Both the position numbers and the translations under genes were made by a program. From assembly GCF_001078055.1 (NCBI RefSeq), contig NZ_CP010777.1, forward strand, positions 952,408-1,016,407: a stretch of DNA of 64,000 nucleotides, given 5' to 3'. Source of the DNA: Rufibacter radiotolerans. GTDB lineage: Bacteria > Bacteroidota > Bacteroidia > Cytophagales > Hymenobacteraceae. Shown here piece by piece: positions 58,757 through 64,000 of this stretch. The notes beneath the pieces are model-generated. The model searched no databases. It was given only the letters and a program-made list of their open reading frames with translations, and was not told where the DNA came from. Position 1 is the first letter of the stretch. Every line of letters starts with the position of its first letter.

Positions 58757-59302
58757 TTATTTTTCAATACTTCTCCAGTTTGACCACACACCGAATGCTC
58801 CTAAGCCTATTCCAAACAATCCGCCAAACATTGCTCCCCATATTGAGCCGCCGACCCAAGCATATCCTATCATTTTTCTGAAGTCTTCAGGTACATTAAT
58901 GAATGTTCTTTTGTAGAAGTCGGGGCTCAAAGTTGCCAGACCCATTGCAATCAGTCCACCAATGACCCAGCATAGGTATACAAATCCTACCACTCTAAGT
59001 AAATGCCTGAACCCGAAGCTAAAAGTCGATTGTCCTTTAGTCACAAAACCGATTGTCGCAACAAAAACTAGGGTGAACACTATCCCATAAAGTAGTCCCT
59101 CAAATATTCCCTGAGCTATGCTAGCGGCCCAAATGCCTTCAAAGTCCCAGCCCATAACATTGCGGAAATAAGTAGGACTAACAAATCCGTTAATAAGATT
59201 AGTAGTTGCCCCAATAAACCCACTTGCTAAGACGCTGGTAATTGCGACCCAAAGAATAGTTAGGTAATTGGTTTCTTTTCTGTAGTCAAAAGTTGAATTC
59301 AT
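58757..59302 (-). CDS. Cassette C8: four-helix membrane protein, hypothetical
   Basis: A 181-residue integral membrane protein with Gly/Ala-rich helices (ITSVLASGFIGATTNLI; GIFEGLLYGIVFTLVFVAT; LLRVVGFVYLCWVIGGLIAM; GSIWGAMFGGLFGIGLGAF). ATG 59302 is used because the earlier ATG would lie inside the attC. Glycine-zipper-like packing in the last helix. No family recognised. Confidence 0.7.
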   Translation of the reverse strand: MNSTFDYRKETNYLTILWVAITSVLASGFIGATTNLINGFVSPTYFRNVMGWDFEGIWAASIAQGIFEGLLYGIVFTLVFVATIGFVTKGQSTFSFGFRHLLRVVGFVYLCWVIGGLIAMGLATLSPDFYKRTFINVPEDFRKMIGYAWVGGSIWGAMFGGLFGIGLGAFGVWSNWRSIEK

Positions 59303-59317
59303 ATTTTTATTAATTAC

Positions 59318-59383
59318 TGGCAACGGTTAGTATAAGCGGCGACGAAGGCCGTCGGCCGAGATGCAGTTTATACAGTGTTAGGT
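59318..59383 (-). other. attC site of cassette C7
   Basis: 66 bases. Borders TGGCAAC / GTTAGGT; arms TATAAGC/GTTTATA around GGCC-GTC-GGCC. GTTAGGTGCC complements GGCACCTAAC at 59937. Confidence 0.9.
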
Positions 59384-59917
59384 GCCGCTTTTTTTCTTTT
59401 TATTTATGAAAAGCCATATAATGAGAGGAATTAGCCCTAGGGTTGTAGTTATTCCCAATCCTATATAGCCGTCTTGCCATGAATTGCTAGTCCTTTCGTA
59501 GCTGTTAGACCACGAAAAATAGTACTCCCAATAATCCCCGTTCCATAAACCAATTGCGTAATCCTTTTTCCAATCCGCTTTTTTGAATTTATATTCGTCT
59601 CCACTTACTACTTGGGCAATATGCCTTATATATTGTCTCCTCCCAAGCCCAGGAATCAATGAGTCAACTTTCTGATTTAAGTCGCTTGTGTAATCCTCGT
59701 AATAATCCCTGTGCCAAGTGAAGTATTCTCTGTTTGATGGCAATCGGCCGTTTTCTACTTTAAATTGATTGATGAAGATTACTGACGGCTTTATATTCTT
59801 TTCTACAAAGTCTATGTTCCGTTGAATTTGGTTTGGAGTGTCGAGGAATATAGAGAAACCATAGATTAATATAAAAACAGCCCATATTATTGATACAATC
59901 GCTAAAACTGTTTTCAT
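59378..59917 (-). CDS. Cassette C7: membrane protein with extracytoplasmic loop, hypothetical
   Basis: A 179-residue protein with an N-terminal helix (VLAIVSIIWAVFILIYGF), a loop of about 120 aromatic-rich residues (REYFTWHRDYYEDYTSDL; YAIGLWNGDYWEYYFSW) and a C-terminal helix (LGITTTLGLIPLIIWLFI) ending in KKKK. Likely both ends in the cytoplasm with the Tyr/Trp-rich loop outside. Unassigned. Confidence 0.7.
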   Translation of the reverse strand: MKTVLAIVSIIWAVFILIYGFSIFLDTPNQIQRNIDFVEKNIKPSVIFINQFKVENGRLPSNREYFTWHRDYYEDYTSDLNQKVDSLIPGLGRRQYIRHIAQVVSGDEYKFKKADWKKDYAIGLWNGDYWEYYFSWSNSYERTSNSWQDGYIGLGITTTLGLIPLIIWLFINKKKKSGT

Positions 59918-59939
59918 TAGCTTTTTTTATCGAAGTGGC

Positions 59940-60006
59940 ACCTAACGTACTTGTGTAAACGACGGCGAGGCCGTCGGCCGATGCTGGCGTTTACACGTTG
60001 TTAGGT
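59940..60006 (-). other. attC site of cassette C6
   Basis: 67 bases. Borders ACCTAAC / GTTAGGT; arms TGTAAACG/CGTTTACA around GGCC-GTC-GGCC. GTTAGGTC complements GACCTAAC at 60749. Confidence 0.9.
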
Positions 60007-60040
60007 CTAGTTTTTCTTTTCAGTGACCTCACATCTTCTT

Positions 60041-60082
60041 ACTGTTTTTAGCCTGTTTTGGTAAAAGTAGCCCGAAAACACG
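60041..60082. repeat. Chromosomal palindrome copy inside cassette C6
   Basis: ACTGTTTTTAGCCTGTTTTGG / AAAAGTAGCCCGAAAACACG: the same family seen throughout the left 53 kb, here between the C6 stop codon and its attC. Confidence 0.65.
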
Positions 60083-60138
60083 TTTTTTGAGTCACTCTTT
60101 TTTTGCAGTCAAACAAGGAGAAGTTGCCACTCAGTTTA

Positions 60139-60714
60139 TCATTTGAATTTTACTGTTTCTATAATTTTCAGTAAGGCCTCATGGTCAGCGGTACCAAGGT
60201 CTTTTCCAACTATGGTAAATTCATAGGCGGTTTCACTTCCCTGTAGTTTAATACCTCTGAAATGTGCTCCTGTAACTCCTTTTCCTACTTGTTTTGGGAT
60301 TACAACCTTTGCTTTAACTCCATTGATTCTCTTCTCTTCAAATTTCTGGGTAACAAGCTTTTCTTGCATGGTCGGAACATCTTTGTCCGTCGGAACAAAC
60401 ACGAATCGGGACATGTCGGCGCCTTCTTTCAAAAGCTTTTCCCTTACTCTTTCTGGAACCACTATTTGTTTCCTTCCGTCATCACTTAGACTCTCTGTGC
60501 CTAGGCTAAAGATAACCCCTAAAGTGTCACTGCTGGAGGTAATTATGTCACCTTGGAATGCGTCAATTACTGGGCCCTCATATCTTAGGTATTTCCATTC
60601 TGGTGGAACCTTCAATGTGAATGATTGCGTCTCTATCTCTGTCCAGCCTGAATAAGTGCAGGAAGAGGTAAGGGCAAAACATATTACTAAAAACAGAGGA
60701 GAAGTAGACTTCAA
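60139..60714 (-). CDS. Cassette C6: lipoprotein, hypothetical
   Basis: A 191-residue lipoprotein (lipobox FALTSSC). The mature part begins with FTLKVPPEWKYLRYEG, a pattern common in small PsbP-like lipoproteins of Bacteroidota, and ends with DLGTADHEALLKIIETVKF, again typical of that fold. The start is TTG; no in-frame ATG precedes the signal peptide. Function unknown. Its 3' region carries a host palindrome. Confidence 0.7.
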   Translation of the reverse strand: MKSTSPLFLVICFALTSSCTYSGWTEIETQSFTLKVPPEWKYLRYEGPVIDAFQGDIITSSSDTLGVIFSLGTESLSDDGRKQIVVPERVREKLLKEGADMSRFVFVPTDKDVPTMQEKLVTQKFEEKRINGVKAKVVIPKQVGKGVTGAHFRGIKLQGSETAYEFTIVGKDLGTADHEALLKIIETVKFK

Positions 60715-60749
60715 TTTTATGTTTTGAATTTTTTACTATTATAAATTAG

Positions 60750-60818
60750 ACCTAACGGTCTCGTATAAACAGCGAGCAAGGCCGTCGGCCGTAGCTTGTT
60801 GTTTATACAATGTTAGCG
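60750..60818 (-). other. attC site of cassette C5
   Basis: 69 bases. Borders ACCTAAC / GTTAGCG; arms GTATAAAC and GTTTATAC around GGCC-GTC-GGCC. GTTAGCGGC complements GCCGCTAAC at 61354. The C5 reading frame now runs into this site. Confidence 0.9.
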
Positions 60819-61333
60819 GCTGGCATTTTTTTCACCTCTCCAGAGCAATTCTTTTCACCTCTCCAGAGCAATTCTTTTCCTTTTCTCTTTTTCAAATACA
60901 TTTTCCTAGTAGTCATATACCGTTCACCAAAGAACAGGTATTTTCTGCGTCGGCTTAAACCCTGTCCCTGTTTAACTACGTGACCATCTAAATGGAATGA
61001 GTACAACTTTCCGTTTTTAAAGAGAAATCTTTTCGGTCTGTATCCGTTGCTAGATAAAGTCCGAGCAATCAAATCTACAGAATCGGCAGAATGCTCTGGT
61101 TCAAAGTCGAGATGTATTACACTTACATCTTCCACTCTGTACTTTCCTGTTCCTTTGTTATGTGACAATTCTCCGCTGAATTCATATTTGAATGTGGAGT
61201 CCTTATTTAGTTGAATTCTTGTAACGAAGAATCCCAAGTCGGCTACGTTACTTGAATAATAACCCGCTAAATTCTTTTGACTGCAAGAATCAAGTGAAAG
61301 TAATACCAAGATTAAAATAGCGAAATTTCTCAA
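60803..61333 (-). CDS. Cassette C5: lipoprotein with altered C-terminus, hypothetical
   Basis: A 176-residue lipoprotein (LLSLDSCSQK) with strand-rich middle (IQLNKDSTFKYEFSGELSHN; KGTGKYRVEDVSVIHLDFEP), reminiscent of small exported proteins that bind substrates through a beta-sandwich; not assigned. TTG start. A 23-bp tandem duplication (60829-60874) within the last codons changes the frame: with one copy the protein would end GEKNASR at a TAA in the attC border, whereas now it reads on and ends KKMPAANIV inside the attC. Confidence 0.7.
   Translation of the reverse strand: MRNFAILILVLLSLDSCSQKNLAGYYSSNVADLGFFVTRIQLNKDSTFKYEFSGELSHNKGTGKYRVEDVSVIHLDFEPEHSADSVDLIARTLSSNGYRPKRFLFKNGKLYSFHLDGHVVKQGQGLSRRRKYLFFGERYMTTRKMYLKKRKGKELLWRGEKNCSGEVKKMPAANIV
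60829..60874. repeat. 23-bp tandem duplication in the end of C5
   Basis: TTTTCACCTCTCCAGAGCAA plus TTC occurs twice in direct succession (60829-60851, 60852-60874). As 23 is not a multiple of three it shifts the reading frame. Confidence 0.9.
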
Positions 61334-61355
61334 TTCTATATTTTTTATTGCTTGC

Positions 61356-61423
61356 CGCTAACGTCTAGTGCATGAGACATGCAAGGCCGTCGGCCGTAAC
61401 ATGGCTTATGCACCTTGTTAGCA
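61356..61423 (-). other. attC site of cassette C4
   Basis: 68 bases. Borders CGCTAAC / GTTAGCA; arms TGCATGAGACATGC / ACATGGCTTATGCA around GGCC-GTC-GGCC. GTTAGCAC complements GTGCTAAC at 61841. Confidence 0.9.
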
Positions 61424-61427
61424 CCTG

Positions 61428-61820
61428 TTATTTTTCTAGTTCTCTACCGAACCCCATTTTAAGGTAGGTTTTTTCTATTTCATTTACAGGACGCTTCTTG
61501 TATTCAGAATAAATGGCGTAAACTTCATCTAGAGATTTTACTCCAGCATCATAGTTTGCTTTACCCCATTTATAAATCGCCAAGCCTCTTTTCGTATCGT
61601 AAATCCCTGGTTTTATTTGTATTCCGTCGTTCTCGTGTCCCTTAATTGATGTAAAGAAGTCGAATCTACCTCCTTCTTCTGTTTCCTTTAGAATATATGC
61701 CTTTAAATCGGATTGGGAAAGAGTAGTAGTTGATGTTTGGCTACTTTGTTGAGCTACTTTTTCAGAACAGCTTGTTAGAACTTGTAAAAGAATGAATGAT
61801 GCAATTAGAGCTTTTGACAT
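61428..61820 (-). CDS. Cassette C4: lipoprotein, hypothetical
   Basis: A 130-residue lipoprotein (LLQVLTSCSEK) with a Ser/Thr/Gln-rich linker and a compact domain (GGRFDFFTSIKGHENDGIQI; YDAGVKSLDEVYAIYSEYKK) containing a final helix-rich KRPVNEIEKTYLKM. No family recognised. Confidence 0.7.
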   Translation of the reverse strand: MSKALIASFILLQVLTSCSEKVAQQSSQTSTTTLSQSDLKAYILKETEEGGRFDFFTSIKGHENDGIQIKPGIYDTKRGLAIYKWGKANYDAGVKSLDEVYAIYSEYKKRPVNEIEKTYLKMGFGRELEK

Positions 61821-61841
61821 TATTTATGTTTAATTAATTGG

Positions 61842-61908
61842 TGCTAACGGTCTCGTGTAAACGACGGCGAAGGCCGTCGGCCGAGGTGACGTTTATACCT
61901 TGTTGGCA
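61842..61908 (-). other. attC site of cassette C3
   Basis: 67 bases. Borders TGCTAAC / GTTGGCA; arms TGTAAACG/CGTTTATA around GGCC-GTC-GGCC. GTTGGCAG complements CTGCCAAC at 62468. Confidence 0.9.
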
Positions 61909-61918
61909 GACGTAATTT

Positions 61919-62455
61919 TTAGTTCATCCATTTAGCGTTGAAGTTACTGACAAAAAAGGTGTCTACTGAAACCCCGTTTTTATCCTCAAAATGGCAATTG
62001 ATTTTTATTGTCCATTTCTCCTTGAGTTCTTGCTTTGTCGCATTGAGGTTATTTATTTTTAAACTAAAGTAAGCAGTGTCGCCTACTGGTTTTACTTCAA
62101 AGCCATTGCTAAAATCAAAAATCCTTTCTTTTTGAGTCGTATCGAGTAAATAAGTTTTAGAGTATGAGAGGTTTTCTTTTTGTGCAAGCCTTTTGAAAAC
62201 ACTGTCAAGCATCCAAAACTTTACTTTTACTAATTCAAAGTTCCCAGAAGAATCGATTGTTAACTCCCCGTAAGGTTTTTCCTCCTCCTCAAAAGGTCGG
62301 TTATCTGAAGGATAATATTCTGAACTAGGCAACCTTAAGTATTTATTCCCATTATAGGTAAACGAGGGAAAAGGCTTCTCTTCGACTTTCCGTTTTGTTT
62401 CTTTGCATGAGCTTAGCAACGAAATAGTAAATACAAGTATTAATATTTTCTTCAT
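61919..62455 (-). CDS. Cassette C3: lipoprotein, hypothetical
   Basis: A 178-residue lipoprotein (TISLLSSCKET). The mature part is acidic near residue 50 (NRPFEEEEKPYGELTID) and has strand-rich segments (GFEVKPVGDTAYFSLKIN; KINCHFEDKNGVSVDTFFVS). No domain recognised. Confidence 0.7.
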   Translation of the reverse strand: MKKILILVFTISLLSSCKETKRKVEEKPFPSFTYNGNKYLRLPSSEYYPSDNRPFEEEEKPYGELTIDSSGNFELVKVKFWMLDSVFKRLAQKENLSYSKTYLLDTTQKERIFDFSNGFEVKPVGDTAYFSLKINNLNATKQELKEKWTIKINCHFEDKNGVSVDTFFVSNFNAKWMN

Positions 62456-62468
62456 TTTTATTTATGAC

Positions 62469-62520
62469 TGCCAACGGTTAGGCTACAAAGCGTTTTGATG
62501 CTTTGTAGCTGTTGTTGTAT
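62469..62520 (-). other. attC site of cassette C2 (short variant)
   Basis: 52 bases. Borders TGCCAAC / GTTGTAT; arms GGCTACAAAGC and GCTTTGTAGCT pair. It lacks the GGCC hairpin, like the terminal site at 53656. GTTGTATG complements CATACAAC at 62986. Confidence 0.85.
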
Positions 62521-62531
62521 GAAGTTTAATT

Positions 62532-62954
62532 TTACACCCCTTCTAATATCAATTTTAGTAAAAATAAGCTTACTCCGGTTGGTATCAGTAAAAGCAAGAA
62601 GAGCATACATTTGTCAAAAAATTTGATTCCATTCTTCCCCTTTGGAGGAGAATCCCATCTAGTGGCCAAGATTAAGGGTCTCTTATAAATAAATAGCGAT
62701 AAGTAGTTCAGAAGTCGGAGTAGCATTAAATATATCAAAGGATTGAAATAGAAAAATTCTCTATTGTCAAAATTTATCACTCTCCATAGTCCAAAGGTTC
62801 CTATTAATAGTGCGCCTATGATGTGGATTGAGAATATTTTCTCGTTGAATAATTTGTAATAATATTTATCCTTTTGCCTTGATGAATTGCTGATTGTCAA
62901 AAAACAATATCCAATTCCTATTACTATACTCAGAATTAAACCTATATTATTCAT
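62532..62954 (-). CDS. Cassette C2: four-helix membrane protein, hypothetical
   Basis: A 140-residue integral membrane protein: helices near IGLILSIVIGIGYCFLTI, IFSIHIIGALLIGTFGLW, FNPLIYLMLLRLLNYLSLFI and CMLFLLLLIPTGVSLFLLKL. A basic loop (SPPKGKNGIKFFDK) precedes the last helix. Unassigned. Confidence 0.7.
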   Translation of the reverse strand: MNNIGLILSIVIGIGYCFLTISNSSRQKDKYYYKLFNEKIFSIHIIGALLIGTFGLWRVINFDNREFFYFNPLIYLMLLRLLNYLSLFIYKRPLILATRWDSPPKGKNGIKFFDKCMLFLLLLIPTGVSLFLLKLILEGV

Positions 62955-62986
62955 AGGTAAGTAGCATATTAAATTTTACATATTGC

Positions 62987-63054
62987 ATACAACGTCTAGT
63001 ATAAACGACGGACGAGGTCGTCGGCCGAAGGTTGACGTTTATGCCTTGTTGGGT
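62987..63054 (-). other. attC site of cassette C1 (wobble variant)
   Basis: 68 bases. Borders ATACAAC / GTTGGGT. The hairpin reads GGTC-GTC-GGCC, a single change giving a wobble-type pair. Arms GTATAAACG/CGTTTATG. GTTGGGTGGC complements GCCACCCAAC at 63533. Confidence 0.88.
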
Positions 63055-63070
63055 GGCGTTGTTTTTTCTT

Positions 63071-63113
63071 TTCCATTTTTAGCCTGTTTTTAAGAAAACT
63101 AATCAAAATCAGG
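63071..63113. repeat. Chromosomal palindrome copy inside cassette C1
   Basis: CATTTTTAGCCTGTTTTTAAG / GAAAACTAATCAAAATCAGG: eroded member of the family; it provides the TGA stop codon of C1. Confidence 0.5.
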
Positions 63114-63516
63114 CTGTTGTAGATTCTTTTCTTTCTTTAAACCATCTAATGATTGCCAGAGCGCCAATCGAGCAAGAGATAGCTAAAGAGTAAAATATCT
63201 GGTTTGCAATGATGTTTGAAACCACTCTTTCATAGTCATATCCATAAATCTGCTCTAAGATTTTCTCAGTGAAAGAAAGGCTAATAAATAGACCTATGAC
63301 AGAGAAAAGGGTCGAGTAAAATATTTTTTCAAAAGTAGTGAAGCTAAAAAGGGGTAGAAGGTATAAAGCGGAAAGACATATAGTCAAAAACAGAATAGCA
63401 TAGTGCATATACCAGTCAACTCCGCCTTTCTGAAAAAGTGAATCGGTGAATACTGACCATATTACTATAACCAGAAAAATGAACAGATACCTTTTCGATG
63501 ACAGCCTTTCTATCAT
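63109..63516 (-). CDS. Cassette C1: four-helix membrane protein, hypothetical
   Basis: A 135-residue membrane protein directly behind the recombinase, thus the most recently placed cassette if the usual insertion polarity holds. Helices: YLFIFLVIVIWSVFTDSLF; WYMHYAILFLTICLSALYL; IFYSTLFSVIGLFISLSF; IFYSLAISCSIGALAIIRW. Ends in KERKESTTA, with the stop codon contributed by a palindromic repeat. No family recognised. Confidence 0.7.
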   Translation of the reverse strand: MIERLSSKRYLFIFLVIVIWSVFTDSLFQKGGVDWYMHYAILFLTICLSALYLLPLFSFTTFEKIFYSTLFSVIGLFISLSFTEKILEQIYGYDYERVVSNIIANQIFYSLAISCSIGALAIIRWFKERKESTTA

Positions 63517-63532
63517 AATATTTAATTATCAA

Positions 63533-63683
63533 TGCCACCCAACTACTGTATATACGTACCACCTACGGTTATCTGACCTATGTGCGTAAGTGTGAAAGCC
63601 CGTTTTACTTGGTTCCTTCCCCGGCCAGTTTTGTCTTTGGTTTTTTCCATAGTCGGTATTAAAGGTAAGATAAGAGTATTTTA
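63533..63683 (-). other. attI-like junction next to the recombinase
   Basis: The array begins at GTTGGGTGGC on the minus strand (plus-strand GCCACCCAAC, 63533-63542), about 140 bases beyond the recombinase stop codon. By position this 140-base stretch is the attI region. It has no attC-like fold that I can see. A 35-codon open frame (63543-63650, minus strand) ends exactly at the junction and may be incidental. No terminator is visible, so transcripts of the recombinase gene could continue into the cassettes. Confidence 0.6.
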
Positions 63684-64000
63684 CTACAAGGTATCCAGCG
63701 GGCTCTTTATTTTGTCCACCGCATAAGTGGTGATGTGCGTGTAAATCTCGGTGGTCTTACTTGATTTGTGGCCTAGCAAGGTTTGGATGTAGCGCAAATC
63801 GGTGCCTTGCTCCAGCAGGTGCGTGGCGAAGGAATGCCTTAGCGTATGGGGGGTGGCCTTGGTTTTGATCCCTGCCTTTTCCATAGCTAACCGGAATACA
63901 TTTCTGATGCTCTCCACGGAGTATTGCCCCCCAAACTGCCCCTCAAACAACCACTCCTTCGGCCGGTAGGCCTTATAGTACTCCCTAAGGCTTTCCAGGA
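63684..64000 (-). CDS. Tyrosine recombinase, C-terminal 104 residues (cut by window end)
   Basis: Catalytic domain of a phage-integrase-family recombinase; the gene starts beyond the window. Visible residues: [12 protein letters not shown] (His-x-x-Arg), [15 protein letters not shown] (His and the Tyr nucleophile), and a KIKSPLDTL tail resembling the SPLD end of many IntI proteins. The region before the HTLRH box ([15 protein letters not shown], then [18 protein letters not shown]) lacks the roughly 20-35-residue insertion with paired His seen in IntI, and looks like a XerC/D-like recombinase instead. It is co-directional with the cassettes. It is the best candidate for the enzyme that moves them. 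Confidence 0.85.
   Translation of the reverse strand, partial: LESLREYYKAYRPKEWLFEGQFGGQYSVESIRNVFRLAMEKAGIKTKATPHTLRHSFATHLLEQGTDLRYIQTLLGHKSSKTTEIYTHITTYAVDKIKSPLDTL

Larger units (their letters stand above)
53656..64000 (-). mobile_element. Integron-like cassette array with adjacent tyrosine recombinase
   Basis: Sixteen single-gene cassettes, all on the minus strand, alternate with 16 attC-type sites; a tyrosine recombinase gene cut by the window end lies at the right. In each cassette the R'' heptamer of its terminal attC is the complement of the cassette's first bases, the signature of modules that insert by recombination at a shared core GTT. The region is visibly more A/T-rich than the left 53 kb. 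Cassettes are numbered C1 (next to the recombinase) to C16 (53.7 kb). Confidence 0.9.

Noticed and set aside
54937..63054. CRISPR array as an explanation of the regularly spaced repeats
   Set aside because: Repeats are 52-132 bp apart by whole genes of 400-1100 bp, are imperfect palindromes with varying ends, and no cas genes or short spacers are present.
53756..63516. Ordinary polycistronic operon as an explanation of the 16 co-oriented genes
   Set aside because: Gaps are filled by structured sites with matched R'/R'' cores, and the genes are unrelated to one another; an operon does not predict either.
1..64000. tRNA and rRNA genes
   Set aside because: I looked for cloverleaf-type arms with GGTTCGAATCC-like loops in the intergenic spaces and found none.

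Overview
The window looks like a chromosomal segment of a Bacteroidota bacterium, most likely Cytophagales/Hymenobacteraceae (Rufibacter- or Pontibacter-like). Reasons: the gene complement (YpdA-type bacillithiol reductase, CsbD, a DUF6600-like protein, GH92 mannosidases, GbsR-type regulator, FUSC protein), Bacteroidota-type -7 boxes (TAnnTTTG) ahead of several genes, weak Shine-Dalgarno signals, and dense intergenic palindromes. Genus is inference only. I found no rRNA, tRNA, CRISPR array or intact insertion sequence.

Region 1 (about 0.5-53.6 kb) is ordinary chromosome with well separated metabolic and envelope genes: a membrane histidine kinase, an M1 peptidase, threonine aldolase, aldo/keto reductases, ArsC, CsbD, a J-domain-like protein, PepD, oxidoreductases and hydrolases (0.5-15.2 kb); two GH92 alpha-mannosidases flanking an aldo/keto reductase and a secreted EEP-family phosphatase/nuclease (15.7-22.5 kb); an acyl-carrier-like protein with Thr at the pantetheine position; a GbsR/MarR-tolC-adaptor-RND efflux operon with two matching operator palindromes (23.3-29.6 kb); an M28 peptidase, an unreported 37-codon gene with its own terminator, and a DUF6600-like protein; gltBD glutamate synthase and YpdA (34.9-42.3 kb); FUSC, YceI, GAF, a TPR/AAA pair and nadAB for NAD synthesis (43.5-53.0 kb). 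Its intergenic spaces carry at least 23 copies of a roughly 40-bp palindrome, a composite repeat of about 310 bp present in opposite orientations at 6.5 and 42.5 kb, clusters of short perfect hairpins, and a 23-unit GAA microsatellite.

Region 2 (53.66-64.0 kb) is the notable part: an integron-like gene-cassette array. Sixteen one-gene cassettes, all read on the minus strand and visibly A/T-rich, are separated by 16 attC-type recombination sites. Thirteen of these are 66-69 bp and share a central GGCC-GTC-GGCC hairpin with compensatory changes between sites. In every cassette the R'' heptamer of its attC is the exact complement of the bases at the cassette's own start, as expected for circularisable modules. 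A tyrosine recombinase, cut by the window end, lies next to the array. It points the same way as the cassettes, with the array behind its 3' end, the reverse of the classical divergent layout. Its visible C-terminal 104 residues have the catalytic His-x-x-Arg, His and Tyr but no sign of the extra segment that marks IntI integrases.

The cassette products are nearly all small lipoproteins, signal-peptide proteins or proteins with one to four membrane segments, none with a function I can assign. Two cassettes contain the host's own palindromic repeat, and one carries a 23-bp tandem duplication that pushes its reading frame into the attC site. The array ends at 53.66 kb beside a chromosomal SRPBCC gene.
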